From contig NC_134842.1 in assembly GCF_965363235.1 (NCBI RefSeq), forward strand, positions 7,157,112 to 7,221,111: a stretch of 64,000 nucleotides of DNA, written 5' to 3'. The translations under genes were made by a program, and so were the position numbers. Origin of the DNA: Mytilus galloprovincialis (Eukaryota > Mollusca > Bivalvia > Mytilida > Mytilidae). Shown here piece by piece: positions 11,397 through 24,100 of this stretch; positions within the stretch are counted from its first letter, which is position 1; the number at the start of each line of letters is the position of its first letter. The notes below the pieces were generated by a model that saw only the letters and a list, made by a program, of their open reading frames with translations, ran no database searches and was not told the origin of the DNA.

Positions 11397-11834
11397 AGGG
11401 AAAACGGTACTATTACATTTTCCCAGCATTAGGTTGGCCTTTTGTGTACCCAAGACAGGTGAAAGAAGTCAAATCAGGGGCGCCGTGATTGGATGTAAGG
11501 GTACAATATATGTTTTTATTTATCTATGAATAACTGCAGTGTTTATATTTACGATATAAATTTTAAAACCTATTGAAATATTTTCTAGAGAATTATTCGA
11601 AAAGACTTTCAAAATTTTATAAATTCGCTGCAAAATGACGGTGGGCATGGATAACATAAACAAGCTTCGTTGGAAATTGGTCATGATACTATTTGGCTTC
11701 AATTTTTAAAATAGAGTAATAAAGTAACAATACCACACATAACTGTTTTATCCAGGTTTTTATCATAAAAAGTGGTAAAATTAGAAAATGTTAGTATTGT
11801 CACCTATGGCTGAATAAATAGTACCGTTTTCACT
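11397..11834. mobile_element. Inverted-repeat element, 438 bp
   Basis: Same ends as the 9991-10140 element: AGGGAAAACGGTACTATT at left and AATAGTACCGTTTTCACT at right, with TTGGCCTTTTGTGTACC and CACCTATGGCTGAATAAATA inside. The 60-codon minus frame inside is not convincing as a gene. Confidence 0.6.
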
Positions 11835-12432
11835 ACAACTATCCCTCAAAAGAACGATGGAGGTAAACAACAAGGTTACAGTACGGCTTGTATCAATGAG
11901 CAAATATAACACTGTATATAAGTTATAAAAGGGCTATTGGATAACAAAGTATTTAGCAACAAATTTAACAGATATATATGTTGCTCAGTCTTTAGTTTTC
12001 TATGTTATGTTTTGTTTTCCATTTTTTATTTTTTTTTGTCATGGCATTGTCAATTTTTTTTTTTCGACTAATTACTTAGAATATACCTTTGTCATTTTTT
12101 GCCTCTCTTTTAAAGAATATTAAACCCTATACAAACCCAAATATAGTGAAAAAAGACGACGATTGAAAACGCACACAGATATATTACTGTAAATCCATTT
12201 AGCTATTGCATGTCCTTTGCCTTGAGAACAGATCTAGAGTTAGGAATCTATATTTATAAAACAACGAACCATTTCAGCATTTATGTATATTTTATGAAGG
12301 ATTCTAATATGACGTGCTTCTTTCGCTTTGCAAACAACACCGTGATAAAATTCTCGACATATCTATACTTAGCGCAGATTCCGATATGTACAAACTAATG
12401 GCTGTTAAAATATACCTCCCCGTTAATCTACA

Positions 12433-12881
12433 GGGGTAAATTCAGTAAATAAATATACGTCATCAGGGACCGCCCATTTGGGGGAGAGCTTTCTGTCTAA
12501 AAGTGAAGTCATGTGCTCTTCTGATTGGTAGATAATGTTTGTAATAAATATTTTATGGTAGATGGATCAAAACTAGAGTTGAAAAAATAAAATAAATAAA
12601 TGCTGAATGTACTATTTTTTCCCCCTACAGGGTTGAAAAGTAATGGGGGTCAGTATAGGAATTCAGTGCGAATCTACATTGTTTGTAAACAAGGCCATGT
12701 GAATGCCCAAAAATGCCGCATGACCCTATGTTTTTATTGTTGCAAAAGATAGGGCTACATTTGTACTTTCATGCATGATATATGAAAGTTTTTAATTTCT
12801 AAAGGTAAATCAGGTATAAATTTATTTCCACACATAGATTAGCATTAAAGTCAATGGGAGATTTTTTACTGAATTTACCCC
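12433..12881. repeat. Terminal repeat, left copy, of a composite element
   Basis: 449 bp bounded by GGGGTAAATTCAGTAAA and its exact inverse TTTACTGAATTTACCCC. It is nearly identical to 14123-14570, with the only differences noticed in a T/C homopolymer near 12615/14308. Preceded by TACA (12429-12432). Confidence 0.9.
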
Positions 12882-14122
12882 TATAGGAAAATGTGCACTT
12901 TTTCACTGTACTTGGCCAAGGCCACACAATAATCACAAAACTTATTTCCTGTAAATGTTAATGTAATGGAAGGATTTTGGAACCTTTTGAAGTTGCTTTT
13001 TACACAAATTTCTATCTTTAACTGCGGCTATCCAGGATGCACCCAGTGTACTGTGAGAGAAGCATGGAGTATATGGTAAAAATCAGTTTTTGTGTCCAGA
13101 TTGAAAGAAACAATAGAAATTACACTTGAGAGTTATGATATCAATGAAAGGCATAAACATTCTTCCCATTTACATCATATTTTGCACATATTTCTCCTCA
13201 TAATGTATAAAATCATATGAAAAAATGGATTACCTCCCTTTGACATAGTGTGTTTTTTTAGCTGTGTTCCCCATCTTAAGTTGTAGAACAAGTGTTTAAT
13301 AAGCACTTTTCTAGTATTTTAACACTCGAATAATCTAACCGCATGAAGGTATTCATTTATTTTTACATAACGCATTGCGTTTCTTTATTTAAAGAATATG
13401 CTAGACAACTTTTCATGATTACATGTCCTTCATCTATGAAACAAGTGTTGAAATGTTTGTAATTGGATTTTTATGTTAAATAATGGCTTTTAAATATTCT
13501 AAATTGTTACTTGAATCTCCCAAATGTAAAGTTTGGTCATACCTAATCTTATTTTTTTATATTTGGCACTTTTTTCTATTTCAGTTCTGGCTGTTTAGTT
13601 TTGGCGAAGAACCCATCCTGATGTTGGGGTAACAGGAATTTCTGCAGAGTGATTGTCAATGACATTTTGTGAAATTTACAAGTAATTAAAACACAGATTT
13701 AGTATAATGAAACATAATTGTTGTTTTATTTGGTATGATACTGCTTAAAAAAGCCTTTGAAAAGTCTTTTTGTGGTCTTTTCATGGTATTTAATCAAAAA
13801 CCTCCATATAAGGAAAAATCTAACCAAGAGTACACCAAGACTTTAGTTTCTAGATGTACTTGCAATACTGGTCAAAGCAAACACAGAAAACAATTCATAT
13901 TTATTAAACATAGTATTTTACACCATTCTTTTAAAAACAGTCAATGCGCAACTTTATATACCAAATATACATTGGCCGCAGTATGGGCTGTAGTATACAT
14001 TTTGCTCTATCTTTACAAATTCAGCATTTATGAAGGTTGTATTGAAACTGGAACTTGGAAATTGGATACGTTACATGTTTATTACAAAAAAAGTTGGAAA
14101 GAAGTAAAAAAGTCCCTTATAG

Positions 14123-14570
14123 GGGGTAAATTCAGTAAATAAATATACGTCATCAGGGACCGCCCATTTGGGGGAGAGCTTTCTGTCTAAAAGTGAAGTC
14201 ATGTGCTCTTCTGATTGGTAGATAATGTTTGTAATAAATATTTTATGGTAGATGGATCAAAACTAGAGTTGAAAAAATAAAATAAATAAATGCTGAATGT
14301 ACTATTTTCCCCCCTACAGGGTTGAAAAGTAATGGGGGTCAGTATAGGAATTCAGTGCGAATCTACATTGTTTGTAAACAAGGCCATGTGAATGCCCAAA
14401 AATGCCGCATGACCCTATGTTTTTATTGTTGCAAAAGATAGGGCTACATTTGTACTTTCATGCATGATATATGAAAGTTTTTAATTTCTAAAGGTAAATC
14501 AGGTATAAATTTATTTCCACACATAGATTAGCATTAAAGTCAATGGGAGATTTTTTACTGAATTTACCCC
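14123..14570. repeat. Terminal repeat, right copy, of a composite element
   Basis: 448 bp, nearly identical to 12433-12881, with the same inverted ends. Followed by TACA (14571-14574). The near identity points to a recent duplication or transposition. Confidence 0.9.
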
Positions 14571-14984
14571 TACATGTATCGTAACCTATGTGCAAATGCA
14601 ATGCCGATTTCGCTGTGTTAAAAATTGCAATTGAAAAAAGCCCTTCAGCAAGTCAACATGGTGGTTCCTTAGTTACAAAATTCCGCGAAATTCCATAAAT
14701 GTTTTTTGCGCATAAACGTCATTTCAAAAAATGACGTCATACGAATGAAAACGCCAAAGATGAAGGTTTTTTACGTTGCGTTAACCCTCCGAATTCGGAT
14801 AATATTGCATTAAAATGAAGTTTTGAGGTAGGTGTTGGGTTTTTTCCTATTTTATTGCTTTATTCACACATTTACTGATTTCAGCCAGTCAACATGGCGG
14901 CTCCTTAATTATAAAATGTCAACAGTGAATTATACGGTAGCTACCGAGAAAAAAAAATGTAAAGTGAAAATTACAAATATTGGG

Positions 14985-16228
14985 TTAGAGAATTAAAAGA
15001 ATTAAACACATTTTATCTAGCGGTTATTTAAGAAATAATTCATGCAACCTCACATCATTTACAATTTCATATTATCACAAATAATTTATATATCATTTTA
15101 TTCTGGTATCACCTTAGTTGAATTATAACATGCTGCAAAGGACAAGGTTCACCTTAGGCCAAATGTGGCCTTTGCTGTTGTTTTTTTCTATGGTCGGGTT
15201 GTTATCTCTTTGGCACATTCCCCATTTCCATTCTCAATTTTATTTAATTTCAACTTTATCATAAAATTTCAAAAAGACAATAATTTGGTTCTTAAATGGA
15301 TCTATTTCAAAAGCCTTACTTCTTTGTTAAAACCAATCTCTTCATAAGAGTACATTATTGTCTTTAAAATCAGTATATTTTGGATATATTGTAAAATACG
15401 ATGATTTTGTGCATTTTCCGGACCTTAAATCGTGAGGAAACCCTTGGTCGCAACTTAGGATGCTAAATATTCTGTAACCAAAAGTTGCCAATGATGATAT
15501 TGAATCCCTAGACATAAACACGGTCTGGATCATGGATGGCGGCTAATGTAAATTACCCTAAAAACTGTTTAGAATTATTAAAAAACATTACCAAAACTGA
15601 CGTTACAACACAAATAATGCACACTTAAGTAGTCAATACTTCGTCATTTGTAATGTGATGTCCCAAAATGAACTTTTTTTGTATTAATAGTAATATCACA
15701 ACTATTTCTATGTGAAATATGTAGTATTTTGGCCTGATCATCAAAATCTTAGGGTCAATTTTAACACTTCGTGAACTTACTTCTTTCAGTTGTACCGTCA
15801 GCGGCTCTCCAACATGCATAATCAAAACTCTTAACTAAAGCAGTAAGACTAAATTTTGGCAATGTGGCCACAAACGTTCATTAAAATTCCCAAAGTTGAT
15901 TCAGGGGTAATGTTTAAGTTTTCTGTCGTCTAAGGTATTAAGTGAAAAACTATGGTTCCAAATGGCGAACATATTCAATTTTCGACGGGTTTAGCGGACT
16001 GACAGCATAATTCCAAATTCCCTCAATTTTTTCACACCAGAATTTTTGTTTTATTAGTTTACATAACCTAAACACTTACTCATTTATTACATGCTTCAAC
16101 ATAATTTCCTTCAACATGTTTAGTTTTATTACCTTATTTCATAACTTTTTAACAATTATACTACTTTTAATAGATTCACACATCAAAGCGTTTTAAAATT
16201 AACTAGATATCCGTTTAAGATGAATGCT
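14985..16228. other. Non-coding block conserved with copy B
   Basis: Aligns with about 50090-51276. Short open frames are disrupted or unlike any family. Contains the internal module 15851-16015 described at 9162. Confidence 0.4.
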
Positions 16229-16389
16229 GGGATGAAAAACTAATCCAAGATATTTTCGTTACGTATACCAGTTATATCTCACTATAGGCCTATGCAAGAC
16301 GGTGAAAAATTATGCTATTAAATCAATATGCAACTTATTAACAATACTTACAGCATATACATACAGTGCATGTTGAAGGACTTTTGCGG
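16229..16389 (+). promoter_or_regulatory. Probable 5'UTR exon / promoter-proximal block of DYNLL A2
   Basis: Homologous to 3330-3495: starts GCTGGGATGAAAAACTAATCC-like and ends TTGCGG|GTAAG with the donor GT at 16390. The intron would run 16390-18052. Closely matched by 51277-51440. Confidence 0.55.
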
Positions 16390-18060
16390 GTAAGAAATAA
16401 TGACATTATTCCATATATTTAAATATTTAGATATAAATTATACGATGTATTCCTAATTGTATGATAAATCATCAGAATACTGTTACAGGTGAAATATTGA
16501 TAAAATATAATAAAAGAGTATTGATGGTTTAACAATTGACTGTATGTGTTTGTTAGGCGACAGTTGGTTCATGCATATTATCACACAATTCATAAAATGT
16601 AATTTTTATATTTTATAATATGTGAGGACTCGTAAAATTAGTGTATTACATGATTTGTATATGTATTGTTCAAATATATGAAAAAGGCCATTATTTTAAA
16701 ATGAAAATCTACATCACTGATTTTCGATTTATTTTTTTACAATTAGGTAACATTATGTCCAGCAATTATGCAATCCTTTGAAATATGTTCACAGGTTAGG
16801 GGCAATTACTACTTTATTATAATAAGCATATCCTAGGCCCGAGGATATTAATAGTTGAATAGTCAGTGATTTGGTGCTAACACGATTAATAACTCTCAGT
16901 TGATTTATTTAAGTGTTTCTGTAAATTAAGATTTCTTTTCCCTCTTCAAAGGTTGACCTGACATGGATTCAGTTATTCTTGTTATGTCCTTTTAGTGATA
17001 TATATACTGGTACAGCCTTTGCTATATTCATTTTGGTTTAAGTGTTCCTGGTGAATCAAAGTGCTTCGGACGCAAAAAAAATATTAACCGTATTTTTTTC
17101 ATTATTATTTGTTATTACGCAGAAACCGAAGTGATGACAATTGTTTCGCATGATTTGATAATATACCTATAAGAACTGTTATATCTTCCTAACACAAGCG
17201 GACATTAAATATAGGGTATTGAGGATACCATCGTGTACAACTAAAACATAAAGATTCCTATATAAGGAATGTCCATCAATGTTTAAAATATTTGCTGAAA
17301 ATATCATTGAGGCAAATCAATTAAGAACCAATTAATGTCCAATTAAACTTTATATCAATATACTAATAGACTACTGTAAACATGTAAACACAAAAAGATT
17401 TAATATCACAAAAAAAATATCGCATCACCCTCGATACAGTAGTAGAATCTATATTTTTACGATTGGGAAAATAGTGTTTGGAATGGATCTAAGCTATTCG
17501 ACAATGTTAGTTGAGGAAATAAATATATGTTAAAGGAACAGATTTAATATTTATTTTGCTTCAACATGTTCAATTAGTATCAATATTTCGTTTCCAAGAA
17601 GTAAAGATAAGTCTTGCGACATGGTAATGCTACTCTAGCATATAATTAACTTCGTAAAAGCCATGTATAGTGAATGTGTTATAATGGAGATATTATATAA
17701 CATTCAGTTCATATTTTATGGTTCACACATAGTGATTTTGAAAATAAAAATAAAGAAAGAATTATTCCGTTTAAATTATCTAAACGTAGCAATTGAATAT
17801 ATAGGACATATTCCTCGTTCTTATTGAAATTTCACAACTCTTAAAATATGTATTGCTATAATAGTTGTTGGAAAATGACATTTATAGTTTTTAAATTATG
17901 GTTGAACTGTTCTGTTTATTAGTGCATACATCAAAAATATACGAAAAAAGATTTTAAGATGACGTCAATGGTGCCAATAATTATTCTACGATAAAAAGCT
18001 AAATTTGTGTATTTAGATACATGTGATATGGACTTGTTTTTATTCACTTCAGCTGACACC

Positions 18061-18330
18061 ATGAGTGAAAGGAAAGCTGTTATTAAGAATGCTGACATGT
18101 CGGAAGATATGCAACAAGATGCTGTTGAAGCTTCCAATCAGGCCTTGGAAAAATTCAATATTGAAAAAGACATTGCCGCATTCATCAAAAAGGATTTTGA
18201 CAAGAAATATAACCCAACATGGCATTGTGTCGTTGGAAGGAATTTTGGAAGTTATGTTACACATGAAACCAAACATTTTATTTATTTTTACTTGGGACAA
18301 GTTGCAATATTGTTGTTTAAGTCTGGATAA
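18061..18330 (+). CDS. DYNLL: Dynein light chain LC8-type (copy A2)
   Basis: Intact 89-residue LC8 dynein light chain: [20 protein letters not shown], then [39 protein letters not shown] and the invariant C-terminus. It differs from the A1/B1 type at VEAS (for VDCS), AAFIKKDF (for AAYIKKEF) and HCVV (for HCIV), so it is a distinct paralogue shared with B2. Start ATG 18061 follows the acceptor (AG 18051-18052) by eight bases; upstream in-frame codons are intronic. ATTAAA at about 18352 is a possible polyadenylation signal. Expected to dimerise and bind TQT-type client peptides, including the dynein intermediate chain. Overlapping frames on either strand are shadows. Confidence 0.95.
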   Translation: MSERKAVIKNADMSEDMQQDAVEASNQALEKFNIEKDIAAFIKKDFDKKYNPTWHCVVGRNFGSYVTHETKHFIYFYLGQVAILLFKSG

Positions 18331-18953
18331 TACAGACAGATAAATGTGTTTTAAATTAAATTCATGGTCTAAACGTATACATATTTGAAGGATTGTTTTA
18401 TATGTAAAAAAAATAAGATGGAAATATTCCGAACCCCAATTGGATAAAAAATTAAAAAAAGGTCCTACAGATGATACAAAAATATTCTAAATCAAGAGTT
18501 ACCCCATACATTATAGTGTTAAATGTTGAAAAAAACAAATGATTACCAGCATCGAAAAAACCGGAATAAAACGTTTGCGCGGAAAACTTTCTGGCTCAGA
18601 TAAATTAACAAAATACACCCCCCCCCCGCCCCCCTCTTTTTTTTAAGTTAAGTGGTTGCTTATTTATGAAAGCCATTTTGATGATTTGCAGTAGTTTAAA
18701 AATAATAAAGATGTCTCATGCATACAGGCGAAAAATATATATTTTTACTCTCATAAAGCCAATGCATTACATCGGTACAGAGATTGAAGGAGAAGAAGGA
18801 ATGATAAATTAGGGATCACTATATTCCTATCTTTTCTGTTTGTTTCAAATGGTATTTCTTCTCCAATGAGTATTTGGCAAAGGGAGGGGTCATGGTTTTT
18901 TTTAGTTTTAAGGGTTATTTAACGGATCCGAGATACATGTACTAGACAAACAG

Positions 18954-21215
18954 TACATCTACATCTACATCTACATCGTACGACGATCCATTAGCACATT
19001 GATGACTATACGTCGCCGCATCGAAAACAGACACTTAATAAAAAGTAACAATCTAACGAGTGCTTTAATCAAAAATTAAATTTGTGCAAAAATAAAAAAC
19101 AAAATTAACTCATTTACATATATGTACAAACAGGGTGGATGACTAAATATACTGACTTTGGATCAGTATTTTAAACTGATCCAAAGAGTTTACACTAATG
19201 ATGTTTTGTGGTAGTGAATTCCAGAGTACAACTGTGTATGGAAAAAAGCTATACTTAAAGTAATCTGTTCTGGTGCTGAAAGTTTGATATTGTAGTGAAT
19301 TGGTGAATCTGGTGTTTTTGACTGGCTGTGCTGAGAGGTAAAGGTTTGGGTCTACTGCTATAAGTTGGTGTGTGATCTTATACATCATTGTTACTCGATT
19401 GATGTTTCTGCGAGTTTCAAGTGACTTCCATTTAAGATGGTCAATCATGGAAGTGACACTACTGGTGTTATGATACCTGTTGCTGACGTAACGTGCTGCC
19501 CTTTTTTGTACCTTTCAATATTATTTTTTTTGTTTTATGGGTGTTAGGGGACCAAACTGAAGAGCAGTATTCGAGGTTTGATCGTACCATAGATTTATAA
19601 GCCAAACTTTTTGTTTCTTCCTGATTAATTTTTAAGTTTTTTCGTAAAAGCCTACGATCTTGTTTGCTTTAACTGTGATATTGTTAATATGGGTATCCCA
19701 TGACATGTTGTTGGATAAGGTGATACCGAGATATTTTGCTGTGTTGACTGATTCTTGAATGTGGCCTTTAAGTACATAGTTATGTTTATATGGTGACTGA
19801 GATCTTGTTACAGTTAGTGAGTTGCATTTTTCTGGGTGGAATTGCATACCCCAAGTTTGTTCCCATTTGGCTAGGCAGTCTAAGTCAGTAGGTTTTTAAT
19901 TGTTCTGTACAAAATACAGTCATCTGCGAACAAGCGTGTTTTTGATGTTACTGTTGCAGGTAGGTCATTTATGAATATCAGAAAAAGAAGGGGCCCCAAG
20001 ACCGAGCCTTGAGGCACCCAACTTACCACAGGTATTTGACCAGATACCTCCCCATCAAGGACAACCTGTTGCACTCTATTATTAAGGAAGGCTGATACCC
20101 AATTCCAGGTATTTCCCCTTTTGCCATAATTGTCCATCTTCCTTAATAATTTCTTGTGAGGTACCTAGTCAAATGCCTTGGAAAAGTCTAATATTATTAG
20201 ATCAGTTTGTACACCACTATGGAGATTACTGAGTAATTCATGACTTAATGTCAGAAGTGGGTTTCGCAGCTGCGTTCTGCTCTGAAGCCATGCTGCTTAT
20301 CCACTAGTATGTTATATGCGTCCAGATGTTTTAGTATGTTACTTACTACAATGTTTTCTAGTAATTTGCAGCATATACATGTTAAGGAGACAGGCCTGTA
20401 GTTACTGGCTAGGTATTTTTCGCCTTTCTAAAAATAAGAATTACATTTGCCTGTCTCCAGTCTGATGGTACGTCTCCTTTCAAAAAAGATGTATTAAAAA
20501 TGAAGGTGAGATGAGGTGCAAATTCAGGTGCAAATTGTTTAAGTATTCGTGCTGGTGTTTCGTCTGGACCTGTGGCTTTAGATGGATCAAGATTTTTTAA
20601 AAGTTGTTCTATACCATTCGATGTTACGTGTATTTCTGACATGGATGGATAGTTGTCAGAAAGAGTTGGTATTTGTTCTTCCTCATTTTCAGGTGTAAAA
20701 ACAGAGTGATATTGTTTGTTGTGTATTTCGGCCTTTTGTTTTGTGTCATCTATATTAACATGCCCTCAGATCTTAACGGTCCAACTCCTGAACTGTCTTT
20801 TTTTGTGGATCTGATGTAATACCAATTTTTTTCTGTTTTTGAGATGTTTCTAGGCTTTCGTCATAGAAAATGATGCTTTCTAAATATGTCCAATAGGCTT
20901 TTCTTGTCTCTTTCTGAAGTTTTTTTTTTTTTTTTGGTTTCTCTGTATTGTTTACCAATTTTATTGTATAAGTCTGTTTTAATTTTTTTAAATAGTTTAT
21001 TCCTTTTTCTAATAAGTGATTTTATCTCTTTATTAATCCATGGCAATTTCTGTTTTGTGTTGTTTATCATTTTAGTTGGAATTGACTCTTCCATGGTTTT
21101 TCATACCATTGTTCTAAAATTGTCCCAAAGTTGATCCATTGTGAGTTCTTCTAATTTTGCAACATTGTTTAGATTTATGTTGTTTATCTTTTCTTTAATT
21201 TGATACATTTACCTC
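18954..21215 (-). mobile_element. Decayed non-LTR retrotransposon (jockey/CR1-like RT)
   Basis: Minus-strand reverse transcriptase in broken frames, in order: linker with LPWINKEIKSLIRKRNKLFK (about 21094-20860), fingers with LLKNLDPSKATGPDETPARI (20642-20409), palm with [19 protein letters not shown] and the catalytic LFADD (20137-19880), thumb with FHPEKCNSL and AKYLGITLSNNMSWD (19847-19632), and the C-terminal region (19448-19143). No apurinic endonuclease domain is visible, so it is 5'-truncated. The 3' end is a microsatellite of four TACATC units (18954-18977; GATGTA on the coding strand), as in several non-LTR clades. Frames are separated by stops and shifts, so it is dead. Copy B has no insertion at the equivalent site (about 53470), so it arrived after the block duplication or was lost from B. 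Confidence 0.85.
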
Positions 21216-22460
21216 ACATTTTTTAAGTAATGCATTTATGAGTGAATCGTTGTTTGAGTAAAGACCAGTGGCAAACATTTCTGTGCAAGTCAAGTCGATT
21301 CGGAAAGACCTTAATTTTCAAATGAATTATGTGTTCAGCAATGATGCTGCTTTGAGTCTTGATAAAGGCTTAATAAAGCTATGTTAAGTTTAAAAAAAAA
21401 CCAAATAAATATATCAAGTTTAGACAAATATTTCTGTAAAGAAAGTTATTAATAATTGTTATAAATATCAATTTTATTCAAAAATTGTTTCTTCCTTAAA
21501 TATACACGGTGAAACTAATGTTTTAAATGCCTAGTTTTGTGTACACTTAATCTACACAAGGCCTACATCGAGTATCGACTGCATGTAGACAAAAAATGTT
21601 TTACACTACATGTAAACATTGAATTTTATCAATGGGAACGTACTTTTGTTTAGTTTACGTGTGAGTTACACTTACACAACACCGAGTTTAGGTCAATGTG
21701 AACACGGCCTAAGACAATCCCTATTAGCGAACAAAGTAAATTATAACTGTGGGTCATCACAGTACGGCTTTCAACAATGCACAAAACCTTAACCGTATAG
21801 AAAACTATTTAAAGCCAGAAATTATCTCTTTTCATATAAAACGTAAGTTGGAAATCTTTGGATTTTAGAACACAGCTTTGGAATAATAAACTATTTTGGA
21901 CCAGACAATGAAAATGTCATCGATTGCCCGACAATCGCACTGCAAACAATACAATTAGACAACAACGAAGCATATTAAGACGAATGTTAGATAACTTTGG
22001 GGTGATTTGGTCCAAGGACACAGTTATCGTCCTTTGGTTTTCGTTGTCTACGAATATAGTCCCTAGTGTAAACAGTGTATAACTTGCATGTTTTATTTGA
22101 TACACTTTCCCAATTTATTTCTTGATATTAAATGCATGAAATATTAAGTAGGGGGATGTATTTACATGTTAAAAAAATTTGGGTGCTGAATCTTTATGTT
22201 AAGTAGTGATTTGGTCCAGTTCAAAAAGGTCAAATTTTATCACGTCTGAAGCTGTCAAACTGAATTTTACACCCCCTTAACACAGAATTGTCAATATTTT
22301 GAGTTAGAGCTTGTAGAAGTTTCTATAATTTTGTTATTACTTGTTTCACTGGTAGTACACTACACTGTAAAAATCTTTTTGAGAAAGAGCAGGTGCGATT
22401 TTTTTAATTTGAATTTATTGTCTAAAAGAAATGCACTACGAAATAACTGTGTTCTCGGGC
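21216..22460. other. Non-coding, partly shared with copy B
   Basis: 21800-21990 aligns with 53610-53800. About 22003-22450 is absent from B, with GTGATTTGGTCCA repeated inside it (about 22003 and 22206). No gene seen. Confidence 0.35.
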
Positions 22461-24100
22461 CATTTATGAATGAGCAGTACAAATTGGCTGCATGAAAGTG
22501 ATCAAAAGAGAGAGAATAAAGAAGAACACATAAGAGAAATTACCTATAGAATAATATAAACAAGAACTTTTGGTTCCTTTCAACTGTTTTGATTTTAGAG
22601 TCGCTGATGAGTCTTGTGTATTGTATCTTTGACAGGCACTAGGTCGATACAATAGCGGATGTTCCGTCGTTTAGGGTATACCCAACCCAGTAGATAGCAC
22701 TTGACATGACATATAATTGATAAGATCATTTGTGTGAACTATAGGTCTGGTACCTTTGTTGTGTTTTACTAACGCTTTATATATATGCATGTCCATTCGA
22801 CTTTCGTCATTCAGGAACATTGACTGGTGTTGTTTCTGCCCTGTAAAGGAATTGGTAAATGTAAATTCTGCAACTCTCATTCATGACCGATTTTAAAGTT
22901 TATGTAGCATTTAAGGGCAATGAATGGACCAATTGAAACAACACAAATGTTACAAAAGTATAAACAAATATTAGATGGAGATACAAACAAACCAGTTATC
23001 AGAATCAAATTAAAAAAATCTACGGATGAGTAACTCAAGTGATCGTTAAGGGTGAACAGTTACTGATCAAAAAGATACATTTTAAAATTTCCTTTGATTT
23101 AATTTTGATATTCGTCTTATTAGTACGTACAATTCAACAATGTTACATTTTGTAAATTTTGCAAATGTCGTCCCTATTCACCTCACACACTCCTTTCTTA
23201 TACTGCCAAAAGCAATGTTCTTTCCTTTTTTCTTAAACCTGTAAAACAAATATTGTATAGAGTAAATTTAAAACCGCCTACCTAATTTTTTTTTATATTT
23301 AATTTGTTTTAATGCATTCATGTGTGTAGATATGCTAGGTGTGCATGTATTTTCGAACCAATTAATTGGTCAGTGACCTCAAGTTTGCGTACTTCATAAT
23401 TTTGAAGACATGTTAGCAATTCTGATGGTGTATTTTGAAAGATGATTAAATACAGGAATGAATAATCCAGTCTTTATATTAGATATGCTATTCTGTTGAA
23501 ATAAAGGAAAATATTATCAATATTGTTTTTATTCATTTCTTTAATATTTATCAGAATGGACCAGGCCATAAAACATCACATGATACGGAAATTATGGAAC
23601 AGCAAGGCATATAAATTCAGTTCTGTATATTTTAATACGCCTTTAATGACAGTTTCACACGCGATCAAGTTTTGGGTATATTCTGAAAGAGCTCAAAAAA
23701 AGAAATTCATTGGTGCCAAAATTTTTGAAATCGGTCAAGCGGTTCAAAAGTTATGACCATTTAGAAATCAAAAATTTGGCCTTTTTCCTTGCGAAGGCAA
23801 AAATACCATATTTTGGGCTATTTGTGAGGACAAATATATAAAAAGTATTAGGAACTGCAAGCAATCTATCTGCATAAATGCAATAAGGCCCTTTTATGCT
23901 TTGATTTAAGCCACTAAAGTCCTCTGGAACATCAGTATTAAGGAAACTACAATATTTCAAACTCGGTAAAAAAAACCTTTGGACTTAGTTTATTTTTGCT
24001 ATGTGTCAAGGGCATCTTTGAATAAACTGCTATGTTTAGACATTCATATCTTCAAATGGAAAGCAGGCAGAGGTCGGTTTTATGCAGTTATGTAAAGACC
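22460..24100. other. Right end of copy A and unique flank, no gene seen
   Basis: 22460-23575 aligns with 53815-54990, after which the sequences differ. The 69-77-codon frames here (22671-22880, 23523-23756, 23751-23960) have no recognisable domain. A further 3' exon of the gene ending at 24203 could lie here but I could not identify it. Confidence 0.3.

Larger units (their letters stand above)
12433..14570. mobile_element. Composite element: two 449-bp repeats around 1.24 kb
   Basis: Near-identical direct repeats (12433-12881 and 14123-14570), each with its own 17-bp terminal inverted repeats, flank a 1.24-kb interior. The whole is bracketed by TACA on both sides (12429-12432 and 14571-14574), as if the entire unit had inserted as one body with a 4-bp target duplication. 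The ends are GG...CC, not the TG...CA of LTRs. The interior has one 135-codon frame (13735-14142) that overruns into the right repeat and matches nothing I know. Copy B lacks the whole surrounding region, so the empty site cannot be tested here. Confidence 0.7.
1236..23575 (+). repeat. Segmental duplication, copy A (two DYNLL genes)
   Basis: About 22 kb that aligns in the same orientation with 39525-54990. Matching landmarks in order: 1240/39530, 2240/40070, 3330/41226, DYNLL 3966/42149, 5200/44320, 5935/44575, 7160/45780, 8590/47235, 14985/50090, 16229/51277, DYNLL 18061/53142, 21800/53610, 23560/54975. Similarity ends at about 23575 and 54990, just after the shared text ATGGACCAGGCCATA. Copy A is longer because it carries insertions (742-bp Helitron-like, 481-bp MITE, 2.1-kb composite element, 2.3-kb non-LTR element). 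Boundaries are by eye. Confidence 0.85.

Noticed and set aside
13735-14142. 135-codon frame inside the composite element
   Set aside because: It has no recognisable domain, low-complexity Lys/Tyr-rich sequence, and it overruns into the right terminal repeat. Kept only as part of the element.
12433-14570. LTR retrotransposon with 449-bp LTRs
   Set aside because: The repeats end in GG...CC with full inverted ends rather than TG...CA. No primer-binding site or polypurine tract was seen and there are no gag/pol motifs.
18049-18300. 83-codon minus-strand frame antisense to DYNLL A2 (and its twin at 53130-53381)
   Set aside because: It is the exact antisense of a strongly conserved coding exon. 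Its conservation follows from LC8, and it has no domain of its own.
18600-18640. C-rich tract followed by a T run as a possible regulatory element
   Set aside because: Simple low-complexity homopolymers with no further structure.
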